A stretch of 64,000 nucleotides of DNA from Ammoniphilus oxalaticus (GCF_003609605.1 NZ_MCHY01000006.1:124001-188000); one strand, 5' to 3'; positions 18,458 to 27,380 are shown, counted from the first letter of the stretch. A program made the numbers and translations. Notes: generated by a model from the sequence alone, not told the origin.

Positions 18458-19219
18458 ATGCCGATGGAGACAGATGTAAGGAACGCGACTCATCCCTATT
18501 TGAAAGATGAAGAGGTAAAACAACTAATTAAAGATAGTCAAAACGGGGACCAAGGGGCACGTGACAAACTAGTCAACTGTAATATTCGGTTGGTGTGGTC
18601 TGTCGTTCAGAGGTTTTTAAACCGCGGTTATGAGGCCGACGATCTCTTTCAAATTGGCTGTATCGGCTTGTTGAAAGCAGTGGACAAGTTCGACTTGTCC
18701 TATGATGTTAAATTTTCAACGTATGCGGTGCCAATGATCATTGGCGAGATCCAGCGTTTTCTACGGGATGATGGGACGATTAAAGTAAGTCGGTCGTTAA
18801 AAGAAATGGCCAATCGAGTCAGACGAACGAAAGATGAATTGTCTAAACGAAATGGCAGAATACCGACGATTGTCGAGATTGCCGATGCCCTAGACGTCAC
18901 CCCGGAAGAGGTTGTGTTGGCTCAAGAGGCGAATCGCGTCCCTTCCTCCATTCACGAAACCGTGTTTGAAAACGATGGGGACCCGATCACCCTCATGGAT
19001 CAAATTTCGGATAGCGATGAGAGTAAATGGTTTGATAAAATTGCTTTGAAAGAAGCGATCAATAAGTTGACAGAGCGAGAACGACTGATTGTCTTCCTGC
19101 GTTATTTCAAGGATCAAACCCAATCGGAAGTCGCGGAGCGACTGGGGATTTCACAAGTGCAAGTGTCGCGATTGGAAAAGAAAATATTAAAGTCCATTAA
19201 AACCCAAATCGAATGGTAG
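18458..19219 (+). CDS. sigF: RNA polymerase sigma-F factor
   Basis: First forespore-specific sigma factor, 253 residues. Region 2 is clear (DLFQIGCIGLLKAVDKFD, core binding, and -10 recognition in KFSTYAVPMIIGEIQRFLRDDG), followed by region 3 and region 4 with its helix-turn-helix (QSEVAERLGISQVQVSRLEK). It is the third gene of the spoIIA operon, 9 bp after spoIIAB. The stop codon lies inside the terminator stem. Gene order sigF-spoVAC differs from B. subtilis, where spoVAA and spoVAB intervene. Confidence 0.97.
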   Translation: MPMETDVRNATHPYLKDEEVKQLIKDSQNGDQGARDKLVNCNIRLVWSVVQRFLNRGYEADDLFQIGCIGLLKAVDKFDLSYDVKFSTYAVPMIIGEIQRFLRDDGTIKVSRSLKEMANRVRRTKDELSKRNGRIPTIVEIADALDVTPEEVVLAQEANRVPSSIHETVFENDGDPITLMDQISDSDESKWFDKIALKEAINKLTERERLIVFLRYFKDQTQSEVAERLGISQVQVSRLEKKILKSIKTQIEW

Positions 19220-19236
19220 TTCGATTTGGGTTTTTC
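19199..19236 (+). terminator. Terminator of spoIIA, overlapping the sigF 3' end
   Basis: AAAACCCAAATCGA pairs perfectly with TCGATTTGGGTTTT, followed by T residues. Confidence 0.92.
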
Positions 19237-19330
19237 CTTTTGGCGGGCGACAGGAAAATTTACCATTAATAGTTCGAGTGTGGCAGAGGAAGGATAAATG
19301 TTACCAATATCTTTGATGTGAGGTAGAAAA

Positions 19331-19807
19331 ATGGCCGAAAATCAAGTGAAACAACGAAAGTCGTTGCAATTAACTCCAGAAGCATACAGTGAAAAAGCGC
19401 AACAACATCGACCGAAAAAAAAGGTTGGTTTCAATTGTTTGAAAGCTTTTCTAGTTGGCGGTTTCATCTGCGCGATTGGTCAGGGAATTTCTAACTTTTA
19501 TATTACATTCTTTGATTTTACGGAAAAGACGGCAGGGAATCCGACTGTGGCCACACTGATTTTTATCGCCGTGCTCCTGACTGGATTCGGTGTGTACGAC
19601 AACATCGGGCAATTTGCGGGGGCGGGATCAGCTGTCCCCGTCACTGGATTCGCAAACTCAATTGCATCCAGCGCGATAGAGCATCGCAGCGAAGGCTACG
19701 TGCTCGGCGTGGGCGGAAATATGTTTAAGCTCGCGGGTTCCGTTATCGTGTTCGGAGTGGTCGCTTCATTTGTCGTCGTATTAATTAAAAAACTGCTCTT
19801 TCTGTAA
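19331..19807 (+). CDS. spoVAC: Stage V sporulation protein AC
   Basis: A 158-residue membrane protein of the SpoVA channel, which loads dipicolinic acid into the forespore and releases it at germination; SpoVAC itself behaves as a mechanosensitive channel in B. subtilis. A basic cytoplasmic N terminus (HRPKKK) precedes membrane segments around residues 38-58, 75-95 and 128-155. It shares the GGxICxIGQ motif with SpoVAE-b, showing common ancestry. First gene of the spoVA operon here. Forespore sigma-G control is expected; I found no convincing promoter. Confidence 0.95.
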   Translation: MAENQVKQRKSLQLTPEAYSEKAQQHRPKKKVGFNCLKAFLVGGFICAIGQGISNFYITFFDFTEKTAGNPTVATLIFIAVLLTGFGVYDNIGQFAGAGSAVPVTGFANSIASSAIEHRSEGYVLGVGGNMFKLAGSVIVFGVVASFVVVLIKKLLFL

Positions 19808-19819
19808 GGAGGAGATCTT

Positions 19820-20848
19820 ATGCGCGCATCGGCTCGCATTAGCAGGCAAACGTGGCATTTTCAAAACGAGATTAGACTGCTTGGTTCTGGTGTTGCGGTC
19901 GGACCGTTGGAAGGTCAAGGTCCGTTAGCGGAGGAATATGACCATATTTTTGAAGATAGTTATGCGGGTGAAGACACTTGGGAGCAAGCGGAGCGCAAAA
20001 TGATGACGCAGGCGATTGAGGTCGCTTTGAACAAAAGCGGCTTAACTGCGGAGGACATGGATGTGTTGTTGGCGGGGGATTTGCTTAATCAAATCATCAC
20101 CGCCAACTACACGGCCCGCGATCAGCAAATTCCGTTGCTTGGTCAATTCGCGGCTTGTTCAACATCGATGCAAGGGTTAGCGTTGGCAAGCGCCCTTGTC
20201 GATGGGGGCTTCGCTAAATATGCATTGACAGGTTGCAGCAGCCACAATTCCACAGCAGAGCGACAATTTCGCTATCCGACCGAATATGGCGGACAAAAAC
20301 CGCCGTCAGCTCAATGGACGACGACGGGGGCGGGAGCGACAGTCGTTGGGCTTGGGGGATCTAGCGGACCGCGCGTGACCCATGCAACGATCGGAAAAGT
20401 GATCGACTTGGGGATTAAAGACCCGTTTGATATGGGCGCGGCGATGGCGCCTGCGGCGGCGGACACGTTACTTACGCATTTCCACGATCTAGCGCGCGCG
20501 CCTGAAGATTACGATTTGATCGTGACAGGGGATTTGGGCAAGGTTGGCTCATCGATCCTCGTTGATCTGATGGCAGACGTTGACGTAAAGTTAGTTGCTC
20601 CTCGCTATGATGATTGCGGGATTATGATTTTTAGTCCCGATCAAGAAGTGTTTTCAGGAGGGAGCGGATGCGCCGCGAGCGCGATTGTCAGTTATAGCCA
20701 CATTGTCGACGGTCTGAATCAGGGCCGTTATCAACGGGTGTTGGTTGTCGCGACTGGCGCATTGTTTAGTCCAGTCAGTTTTCAACAAGGTGAATCGATA
20801 CCGTGTATAGCCCATGGCGTCGTGTTAGAAAGGGTGAGTAGCGCATGA
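19820..20848 (+). CDS. spoVAD: Stage V sporulation protein AD
   Basis: A 342-residue thiolase-fold protein on the inner forespore membrane that binds dipicolinic acid directly in B. subtilis. The fold is recognisable from AGDLLNQI, the AACSTSMQG nucleophile-elbow region and the glycine-rich C-terminal strands, though it lacks thiolase activity. It sits 12 bp after spoVAC with GGAGGAG upstream, and its stop overlaps the spoVAE-b start by four bases. Confidence 0.96.
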   Translation: MRASARISRQTWHFQNEIRLLGSGVAVGPLEGQGPLAEEYDHIFEDSYAGEDTWEQAERKMMTQAIEVALNKSGLTAEDMDVLLAGDLLNQIITANYTARDQQIPLLGQFAACSTSMQGLALASALVDGGFAKYALTGCSSHNSTAERQFRYPTEYGGQKPPSAQWTTTGAGATVVGLGGSSGPRVTHATIGKVIDLGIKDPFDMGAAMAPAAADTLLTHFHDLARAPEDYDLIVTGDLGKVGSSILVDLMADVDVKLVAPRYDDCGIMIFSPDQEVFSGGSGCAASAIVSYSHIVDGLNQGRYQRVLVVATGALFSPVSFQQGESIPCIAHGVVLERVSSA

Positions 20849-21198
20849 GTCAATATTTAATCGCATTTATCGTCGGTGGTTTGATTTGTGTGATCGGTCA
20901 ATTAATGATGGATTTAACAAAAATGACCCCGGCCCATGTGATGAGTACGCTCGTCGTGTCAGGAGTTGTATTGGATGGTTTAGGTTTATACGATCCATTG
21001 ATCGATTTTGCGGGAGCGGGAGCGACTGTGCCGATCACGAGCTTTGGACATGCCTTGTATCATGGGGCCTGGGCTGAGGCGGAAACCCACGGGCTGATTG
21101 GAATTATTACGGGTATTTTTGAAGTGCCGAGCGCGGGAATCTCCGCCGCAATTGTGTTCGGATTTTTAGGTTCGCTTGTATTTAAACCTAAGGGGTGA
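20845..21198 (+). CDS. spoVAEb: Stage V sporulation protein AE-b
   Basis: A 117-residue membrane protein paralogous to SpoVAC (GGLICVIGQ motif), with segments near residues 3-22, 30-50 and 85-112. It is a structural part of the dipicolinate channel. The ATGA overlap with spoVAD implies translational coupling. Confidence 0.94.
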   Translation: MSQYLIAFIVGGLICVIGQLMMDLTKMTPAHVMSTLVVSGVVLDGLGLYDPLIDFAGAGATVPITSFGHALYHGAWAEAETHGLIGIITGIFEVPSAGISAAIVFGFLGSLVFKPKG

Positions 21199-21203
21199 AG
21201 CGT

Positions 21204-21788
21204 ATGGAGCAAAAACGTGATATCGTGCTGATCACTGACGGCGATGACGTTGCCAGAAAAGTAGTGGAAGAAGTCGCAAAAAATGTCGGCGGCCGCTGCA
21301 TCTCTCGGTCGGCTGGTAACCCCACACCGCTGAGTGGTGTCCAACTTGTTCAACATATTAAAAAAGCGAAGCGCGATCCCGTGTTAGTGATGTTTGATGA
21401 TAATGGGGACGCGGAGAGAGGTAGGGGTGAAAAAGCGCTTGAATATGTGGCCAATCATCCCGATATGAATGTGCTTGGTGTCGTCGCTGTCGCTTCCAAT
21501 ACGCCGCTAGTCGATGGCATCGACACTGATTTATGTTTGAATGCAAAAGGGGAGGCAGTGGATCATGCGGTCGATAAAGATGGACAAGATCTCGTGAATC
21601 AACCGCCTCATATTAAAGGGGATACCGTTGATGTATTGCAACAGATCGACGTTCCGCTGATTGTCGGTGTTGGCGACATCGGGAAAATGCATGGTCAAGA
21701 CCATCATTTCCGCGGCGCTCCGATTACCACGAAAGCAATTGAAATCATCTTAGAACGGAGTGGATATGGTGGCAGTCAAAACTCCTGA
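21204..21788 (+). CDS. spoVAEa: Stage V sporulation protein AE-a
   Basis: A soluble 194-residue protein with an N-terminal LITDGDD motif and alternating alpha/beta pattern; its biochemical role in the SpoVA system is not established. I prefer the ATG at 21204, since AAGGGGTGA is correctly spaced for it; a GTG at 21195 overlapping the previous stop is the alternative. The end overlaps spoVAF. Confidence 0.93.
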   Translation: MEQKRDIVLITDGDDVARKVVEEVAKNVGGRCISRSAGNPTPLSGVQLVQHIKKAKRDPVLVMFDDNGDAERGRGEKALEYVANHPDMNVLGVVAVASNTPLVDGIDTDLCLNAKGEAVDHAVDKDGQDLVNQPPHIKGDTVDVLQQIDVPLIVGVGDIGKMHGQDHHFRGAPITTKAIEIILERSGYGGSQNS

Positions 21789-23274
21789 CAAAAAACAGCA
21801 ACGAAAAGAGATTCAAACGAAGAAAGATATGAAACTTTTTAAAAAAATTGAATTGAATAAGAAGATCATTAATGATCGCATTGCGGCAACGGTTAGCTAT
21901 GACGTAAAAGTGCGTGAAATGAATTTCGGCTCCAAAGATGTCGCCTTTTGTTACACGAACGGGCTCGTTGATTCATCGATTATGACCTCGATTATGCAAG
22001 TGCTGCCCGAGGTCAAGCGCGAACAACTCGTTCCAGATACACTGAAACACTTTTTAGAAACGTACTTTATTCATTTATCCGTTGAAAAAGTGGAAACCTT
22101 CGATGAAGCGATCGATTCCATGTTGACCGGTGTCGTCTTAGTATTGATTGAAGATGAAGAAATCGGGCTTTTGATCGACGCCCGCGAATACCCGGGGCGC
22201 TCTCCTGAGGAACCGGATACAGAACGGGTTGTGCGCGGTTCTCGCGATGGTTTTGTGGAAAATATATTAGTGAACACAGCTTTGACGAGACGACGAATTC
22301 GGGATGAACGATTAAGAATGGAAATGACGCAAGTGGGCTCCCGTTCTAAAACAGATGTCTGTCTCGCTTATTTAGATGATGTCGCCGATCCAGGGATGGT
22401 CGAGTTATTAAAAGCGAGGATCAAAAAGATTAAGGTTGATGGATTGCCAATGGCGGAAAAGACGGTGGAGGAATTTATCGTGCGACGCAACTGGCATCCA
22501 TATCCGATGGTGCGTTACACAGAAAGACCCGATGTGGCGGCTAGCCATTTGTTAGAAGGGCATGTACTTGTGTTTGTTGATACGTCGCCTGTAGCGATGA
22601 TTACGCCGACAACCTTTTTCCATCATGTACAGCATGCGGAGGAATATCGGCAAATTCCAATCGTTGGGGCTTATATTCGTTGGGTTCGCTTTATTGGTAT
22701 CTTTACATCGTTGTTTGTTTTGCCTATTTGGATGTTTTACGCCTTGAATAAAGGCTACTTACCAGCTCCGCTAGCTTTTATCGGTCCAAAAGAAACAGGA
22801 GAGATTCCAATCTTCTGGCAGTTTATTTTTGCAGAATTAGGAATAGATTTGATGCGTTTGGCTGCTGTCCACACACCGACCCCGTTAGCGACGGCAATGG
22901 GATTGGTCGCAGCGGTTTTAATCGGGGATGTCGCGATCAGCGTCGGCTTGTTCATGCCCGAAACGATTCTCTATCTCGCTGTTGCCGCGATCGGCATGTT
23001 TGCGACACCGAGTTATGAGTTAGGATTGGCGAATCGCTTAGCGCGACTCGCCTTGTTGGCGACAACGTTCTTATTTGGCATTCCTGGTTTCATGTTCGGC
23101 GTCACAGCGCTGATTATATTGCTCGCGTCCACGACTTCCTTGAACACACCGTATTTGTGGCCGTTTATCCCGTTTAATTGGACAGCGATGAAGCACGTGC
23201 TGATTCGTCCCGCCATTCCATCCTTGAAACACAGACCGAGCATTGTTCACCCGCAAGACGATAACAGGATTTAA
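21766..23274 (+). CDS. spoVAF: Stage V sporulation protein AF (GerA-A family)
   Basis: A membrane protein of about 500 residues, related to the A subunit of germinant receptors. The N-terminal 285 residues form the two-part soluble domain; after that come membrane segments around residues 305-325, 345-370, 380-405, 410-425 and 430-460. In B. subtilis SpoVAF helps amplify germination with FigP. ACGGAG lies five bases before the ATG at 21766; GTGs at 21760 and 21769 are alternatives. It overlaps spoVAE-a by 23 bp and ends the operon. Confidence 0.94.
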   Translation: MVAVKTPDKKQQRKEIQTKKDMKLFKKIELNKKIINDRIAATVSYDVKVREMNFGSKDVAFCYTNGLVDSSIMTSIMQVLPEVKREQLVPDTLKHFLETYFIHLSVEKVETFDEAIDSMLTGVVLVLIEDEEIGLLIDAREYPGRSPEEPDTERVVRGSRDGFVENILVNTALTRRRIRDERLRMEMTQVGSRSKTDVCLAYLDDVADPGMVELLKARIKKIKVDGLPMAEKTVEEFIVRRNWHPYPMVRYTERPDVAASHLLEGHVLVFVDTSPVAMITPTTFFHHVQHAEEYRQIPIVGAYIRWVRFIGIFTSLFVLPIWMFYALNKGYLPAPLAFIGPKETGEIPIFWQFIFAELGIDLMRLAAVHTPTPLATAMGLVAAVLIGDVAISVGLFMPETILYLAVAAIGMFATPSYELGLANRLARLALLATTFLFGIPGFMFGVTALIILLASTTSLNTPYLWPFIPFNWTAMKHVLIRPAIPSLKHRPSIVHPQDDNRI

Positions 23275-23321
23275 TTGAATTGTCTTGGCGAAATTATGAA
23301 TGGTGTCGCAGGTCATTACAA

Positions 23322-23350
23322 AGGAGGGCGCTTGCCCTCTTTTTTTTTTG
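23322..23350 (+). terminator. Terminator of the spoVA operon
   Basis: GAGGGC-GCTT-GCCCTC followed by eleven T residues. Confidence 0.93.
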
Positions 23351-23418
23351 TGAGTTTATAAGGTTTGATCTGATCGGATGACGGCTGGCGTGAATGGGTA
23401 GCGGAAACCGTTCGCGGG

Positions 23419-23447
23419 TTGTCACTTCTGGAGCGCCATGGTATATT
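23419..23447 (+). promoter_or_regulatory. Sigma-A promoter of lysA
   Basis: TTGTCA at 23419-23424 and TATATT at 23442-23447 with a 17-bp spacer, 76 bp before the start codon. Confidence 0.6.
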
Positions 23448-23523
23448 TTATAAATATAAATGTGAAACATCACTGTCTTTTTTTTGAAACAGCCCGCAAG
23501 GGAGGGAGAGGAGAGCAATAGCT

Positions 23524-24846
23524 ATGTACCTTCATGGAAACAGTAGGATCAATGAGCAAGGCCGCCTCGAAATAGGGGGCTGTGATACCGTTGAATTAGC
23601 GGAAAAGTATGGAACCCCATTGTTTGTTTACGATGAACAGTGGATACGGGAGAAATGTCGCGCCTATGTACAGGCGTTTGAAGAAACAGGTTTTACGTAT
23701 CAAGTTGCCTATGCGAGCAAAGCGTTCATGACGATGGCGATGTGTCGACTGGTCGCGGAAGAAGGGCTATCTCTTGACGTCGTTTCGGGCGGAGAGTTGT
23801 TTACCGCGTTAAAAGCGGGTTTCCCTGCGGAGCGGATCCATTTCCATGGCAATAACAAGAGCGTTGAGGAATTGGAAATGGCCATTGATGCCAAGATCGG
23901 CTGCTTTGTTGTCGATAACTTCTATGAACTCGATTTGTTGCACGCTTTGGCGAAAGAGAAAGATGTAAAAGTGAACATATTGCTGCGCTTAACGCCTGGC
24001 GTTTCGGCGCATACGCATGAATATATTTCGACTGGACAGGATGACTCTAAATTTGGTTTTAGCGTTACAAAAGGTCAAGCGCAAGAAGCATTGATAAAAG
24101 CGTTAAAAATGGACCATTTTGAGGTGCTTGGGATTCACTCCCATATTGGTTCGCAAATTTTTGAGACCGTCGGTTTCGTTGCCGCCGTTGAAACGTTATC
24201 CGATTTCTTGTTGGCGATCCGCGCGGAAACAGGCTATGAATTGTCCGTGCTCAATCTGGGTGGTGGATTTGGTATTCGTTATACGGAGGAGGATCGTCCG
24301 CTATCGGCAAAAGAATATATAGCTCCAATTACAAATGCGGTCAAAACACGTTTTACAGCGGAAAATTATCCGCTCCCTGAAATTTGGATTGAGCCTGGCC
24401 GCAGCATCGTAGGCGATGCGGGAACGACCTTGTACACGATCGGATCTATCAAGGAGATTCCTGGCATCCGCAAATACGTGTCAGTGGACGGCGGGATGAC
24501 AGACAATATCCGCCCCGCGCTATATCAGTCGAAATACGAAGCGATGTTAGCCAATCGCGCAAATGATGACAAAAATGACCTCGTTTCAATTGCAGGAAAG
24601 TGCTGTGAATCAGGGGATATGCTGATTTGGGACATCACACTGCCAGAAGTAAAGGCAGGCGATACTTTAGCGGTATCATGCACAGGGGCTTATGGGTATG
24701 CGATGGCGAATAACTATAACCTGTTAACTCGCCCCGCGATCGTCTTTGTTAAAAATGGTCAAGCCAACGTCGTCGTCGAGCGCGAAACGTATGAAGACTT
24801 GATCAAAAGAGACCGCATCCCTCAAGCAATGATGGCTTCCAAATAA
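23524..24846 (+). CDS. lysA: Diaminopimelate decarboxylase
   Basis: PLP enzyme converting meso-diaminopimelate to lysine and CO2, the last step of lysine synthesis. The fold-III barrel carries the PLP lysine in YASKAF (K66), GIHSHIGSQI, the glycine loop LGGGFGI and EPGRSIVG; the C-terminal domain has the partner-subunit CESGD motif. The 440-residue length is normal. It lies after spoVAF as in B. subtilis, with its own promoter and terminator. No lysine riboswitch was seen upstream. Confidence 0.97.
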   Translation: MYLHGNSRINEQGRLEIGGCDTVELAEKYGTPLFVYDEQWIREKCRAYVQAFEETGFTYQVAYASKAFMTMAMCRLVAEEGLSLDVVSGGELFTALKAGFPAERIHFHGNNKSVEELEMAIDAKIGCFVVDNFYELDLLHALAKEKDVKVNILLRLTPGVSAHTHEYISTGQDDSKFGFSVTKGQAQEALIKALKMDHFEVLGIHSHIGSQIFETVGFVAAVETLSDFLLAIRAETGYELSVLNLGGGFGIRYTEEDRPLSAKEYIAPITNAVKTRFTAENYPLPEIWIEPGRSIVGDAGTTLYTIGSIKEIPGIRKYVSVDGGMTDNIRPALYQSKYEAMLANRANDDKNDLVSIAGKCCESGDMLIWDITLPEVKAGDTLAVSCTGAYGYAMANNYNLLTRPAIVFVKNGQANVVVERETYEDLIKRDRIPQAMMASK

Positions 24847-24852
24847 GGGAAG

Positions 24853-24884
24853 AAAGTCCACAGTGGAAAACTGTGGGCTTTTTT
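24853..24884 (+). terminator. Terminator of lysA
   Basis: GTCCACAGT pairs with ACTGTGGGC (one G-T pair), followed by six T residues. Confidence 0.88.
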
Positions 24885-24966
24885 GTTTTGTCGGCGGTGA
24901 TTGGCGCGCCGAGGATGGGTGGGCATAATATCCTAGAATAGCTGAAGGAAGGAAAGGGTGTAATCT

Positions 24967-25206
24967 ATGTGAATTCATCATTGACCTTTTGATTATATTG
25001 TGGTGGGGACTGGACCCGCTGGGGCTGTTATGGCGAAGATGCTCTCAGATGATAAAAAAACATCTGTCTTGGTTTTGGAGGCAGGTGAAAACAATGATCG
25101 CGAACAGCCGATTCGAAATTCCGCTTTTGCTTTGGAATTAGAAGAGAAGTTCTTCCCTCAATACTTCTGGCAAGGAGAAGGTATACCGCTATTAAAAGAA
25201 AAATAG
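24967..25206 (+). pseudogene. N-terminal remnant of a GMC-type FAD oxidoreductase
   Basis: The reading frame gives FDYIVVGTGPAGAVMAK followed by a strand ending LVLEAGE, the FAD-binding Rossmann start of glucose-methanol-choline oxidoreductases, then stops after about 75 residues where the family needs around 500. The presumed ATG at 24967, with GAAGGAAAGGG before it, is followed in frame by TGA at codons 2 and 6, so translation from it would fail. Both the 5' stops and the missing C terminus mark it as a decayed gene. It is followed directly by a terminator. Confidence 0.75.
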
Positions 25207-25211
25207 AACAA

Positions 25212-25248
25212 GAAAGCCAACCTTCCCTCACAAGGGAAAGTTGGCTTA
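25212..25248. terminator. Bidirectional terminator
   Basis: AAGCCAACCTTCCCT and AGGGAAAGTTGGCTT form a nearly perfect stem between the GMC remnant and the minus-strand DUF1259 gene. Confidence 0.8.
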
Positions 25249-25254
25249 TGTGAG

Positions 25255-25683
25255 TTAACCTAAGAAAGCAATGGACTCTTTCGTTTTTCGGGCGAAGGCC
25301 AGCGGGTTGTCGATTGATTCCCAGTGAATATACATTAAGCGGGGGGATTCATTTAACCAATGATTATGAAGCGCGGTAACCGTAATTCCTCTCTTTTGTA
25401 AATTACGAATTAATCTATTGGCTTGATTTTGAAAGCAGGCCGTCTCGCCTAAACAGAGCGCCCGTCCTGATCGATCTAAAGATTCGAATGAAAACAACTG
25501 ATAATTTACTAAAGGAGAATTCGTGCGCCTACCAAGGATAGAAGCCTTAAACCTTCGTGTTCGACTGACAAAGCAGACAGGCCCTGGCTCAATTTCGTGT
25601 TCTGTCCCGCCTAATGTTCTGCTAAATCGGTTACATAGTTGTCGGAATCGAGGACTTACCTGCTGTTGTTTAATCTTTGCCAT
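25255..25683 (-). CDS. DUF1259 (LppY/LpqO-like) protein, copy A
   Basis: A 142-residue cytoplasmic protein of DUF1259, whose biochemical role is unknown. The family core HNHW...PRLMYIHWE lies near residues 106-122; its histidines could bind metal or a small ligand, which is a guess. The start has GAGGAG seven bases upstream. It lies directly downstream of a paralogue in the same direction, with only 37 bp between; the two differ throughout but keep the same N- and C-terminal motifs (QQVSPRFR, FARKTK.SI.FLG), so they arose by tandem duplication. Confidence 0.8.
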   Translation of the reverse strand: MAKIKQQQVSPRFRQLCNRFSRTLGGTEHEIEPGPVCFVSRTRRFKASILGRRTNSPLVNYQLFSFESLDRSGRALCLGETACFQNQANRLIRNLQKRGITVTALHNHWLNESPRLMYIHWESIDNPLAFARKTKESIAFLG

Positions 25684-25720
25684 TTACATACTCCTCTCAT
25701 CTTTTCGGTACTTGTTGAAA

Positions 25721-26149
25721 TTAGCCTAGGAAGGAAATGGATCGTTTCGTTTTACGCGCGAAAGCGACCGGATCATCAATCGCTTCCCAGTGAACGTACA
25801 TAATCCGAGGCTTATCAAATAGCCAGTGATTATGCAAAGCCGTTACTTTTTGAATCCCCTGTCTTTGCAGATTTCGAATTAATCGATTGGCTTGATTTTG
25901 CAATACGGCGGTCTCCCCTAAGCAAAGTGCGCGTCCTGACTTATCCAGTGATTCAAATGAAAATAGTTGGGCTCTAACCAAAGAGGAACGAGTCCTTCTC
26001 CCAAGAATTGTTGCGGGAAGGGAGCGAGTTCGAGTGACAAAGCAAACGGGGCCTTGCTCAATCTCTGATTTACCTCCCAAAATCCGTGTGAATTCACTAC
26101 AAAGTCTCCTGAATCGTGGGCTTACCTGCTGTTGCTTCATTTTCGCCAT
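25721..26149 (-). CDS. DUF1259 (LppY/LpqO-like) protein, copy B
   Basis: The upstream member of the tandem pair, 142 residues from the ATG at 26149, chosen because AAGGAGG is correctly spaced before it; an ATG 18 bp earlier overlaps that ribosome site. It shows the same HNHW...PRIMYVHWE core and QNQANRLIRNLQ helix as copy A. Function unknown. The pair probably forms one transcript read away from the SMI1 remnant. Confidence 0.8.
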   Translation of the reverse strand: MAKMKQQQVSPRFRRLCSEFTRILGGKSEIEQGPVCFVTRTRSLPATILGRRTRSSLVRAQLFSFESLDKSGRALCLGETAVLQNQANRLIRNLQRQGIQKVTALHNHWLFDKPRIMYVHWEAIDDPVAFARKTKRSISFLG

Positions 26150-26277
26150 ACAAATCCTCCTTTTCAATCGTCAACACAATCTATTATGGAATGAGGGAAG
26201 GTGATTGTGTGTATACCTAAATTAGGTAAATACAGGATGTTTTCGGCTTAAAAAGGAGGAAATAGGAGTTAAGATAA

Positions 26278-26507
26278 CATAATTTTAGAAGCTTTGAAGT
26301 GTGTAAAGAGATTTACATGCCATTCGATCATTTTTTGTTTTTTGGATAACGGATGCGGCGATTTATTTGGGTATTGAATTTTAAATGGAAAAATAGAAAC
26401 AGAAGATATTTTTGTCTGGAACCATGAAGATGATAGCCGAATCTGGGTCCCGCATTGTTAGAAACGTTTGTTCGAGATAGGGTCACAGATGGTGAGATCA
26501 CTATGTA
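26278..26507 (+). pseudogene. Frameshifted SMI1/KNR4 (SUKH) immunity-type gene
   Basis: Three frames carry consecutive pieces of one SMI1/KNR4 protein: SFEVCKEIYMPFDHFLFFG, then DNGCGDLFGY (stop) ILNGK followed by IFVWNHEDDSRIWVP, then LLETFVRDRVTDGEITM and a stop at about 26505-26507. The WNHEDDSR segment is the family hallmark. At least two frameshifts and an internal stop disable it, and no start codon is evident. SUKH proteins usually give immunity to contact-dependent toxins; no toxin gene remains nearby. Edges are approximate. Confidence 0.7.
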
Positions 26508-26865
26508 ATGGAGATGATTTTACGAGGAGGGAGGGGAAGGGCGGTGGCTTCTTCATTCATTTCGACAGCCCTGATTGTGGTGCTAGCTGCGTCGGCCTCT
26601 GGAACGATGTGATGACAGTTAATTTCGTGGAAAATGGTCATCCATGTTGTTATGAAGACGCTTTTTGGTCAAATACGCGAAACAACGGTCGTCAATGATA
26701 CCATCATGACCAAATCTCGCGGGTTGTCGTGTTGTAATGGTTGTGATTGTAGTCATCATGACCAAATCTCACCGCAACCCATTGCAAGTTTTCCTTTTGG
26801 TTTTATTTAGCGTATAATCGAACCATATGCTTCAATACCTCAATTTTTGGAAGGAGTACATACAT
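26508..26865 (+). other. Gene-poor stretch with a possible second decayed coding fragment and a 17-bp direct repeat
   Basis: The frame at about 26550-26698 gives HFDSPDC...VGLWNDVMTVNFVENGHP, which looks like protein but has no credible start and no family I can name; it may be another remnant. CATCATGACCAAATCTC occurs exactly at 26702-26718 and 26754-26770. TATAAT at 26813-26818 is the probable -10 of ppiB with a poor -35. Confidence 0.4.
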
Positions 26866-27303
26866 ATGAGTAAATTTGCTGTTATGGATTTAGAAAAAGG
26901 CGGGCAGCTCAAAATCGAATTATTTGCGAATGAGGCGCCTGGAACGGTTGAGAACTTTGTAAAGTTAATCAACGATGGATATTACAATGGACTTTCGTTT
27001 CACCGTGTTATTCCTGGTTTCGTAGCTCAAGGCGGATGCCCGCACGGAACTGGCACAGGCGGTCCTGGTTATCAGATCAAATGTGAAACACAAGGAAATC
27101 CGCACAAGCACGAACGTGGCTCGCTCTCGATGGCTCACGCGGGTAAAGATACGGGAGGTTCCCAGTTTTTCATCGTTTATGAACCACAACCTCATTTAGA
27201 CGGGGTGCATACGGTGTTCGGTAAAGTGGTTGAAGGAATGGAGCATGTTGACCAAATCAACCAAGGCGATAAGATGAAAGAAGTTAAAATTGTAGAAGAG
27301 TAA
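26866..27303 (+). CDS. ppiB: Peptidyl-prolyl cis-trans isomerase, cyclophilin type
   Basis: Cytoplasmic cyclophilin, 145 residues, that speeds proline isomerisation during folding. Active-site motifs FHRVIPGF (catalytic arginine), QGGCPHGTG and SQFFIVYE are intact. The ATG at 26866 follows GGAAGGAG; an upstream in-frame ATG lacks a ribosome site. Monocistronic, with a strong terminator. Confidence 0.96.
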   Translation: MSKFAVMDLEKGGQLKIELFANEAPGTVENFVKLINDGYYNGLSFHRVIPGFVAQGGCPHGTGTGGPGYQIKCETQGNPHKHERGSLSMAHAGKDTGGSQFFIVYEPQPHLDGVHTVFGKVVEGMEHVDQINQGDKMKEVKIVEE

Positions 27304-27309
27304 GACCCA

Positions 27310-27365
27310 CAAAGGTTGTCTAGAAAAAAGGCGCAAGCTGAATTTTCAAAGACAACCTTTTTTAT
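27310..27365 (+). terminator. Terminator of ppiB
   Basis: AAAGGTTGTCT pairs perfectly with AGACAACCTTT, followed by T residues. Confidence 0.9.
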
Positions 27366-27380
27366 TTTTCAATAGTAGGG

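Noticed and set aside
23281-23523. Lysine riboswitch upstream of lysA
   Set aside because: The leader from the promoter to the start is under 80 bases, too short for the L-box.
26468-26698. 76-residue plus-strand frame as an intact gene
   Set aside because: No ribosome site, its start lies inside the SMI1 remnant, and only the C-terminal part looks like protein; treated as a possible remnant.
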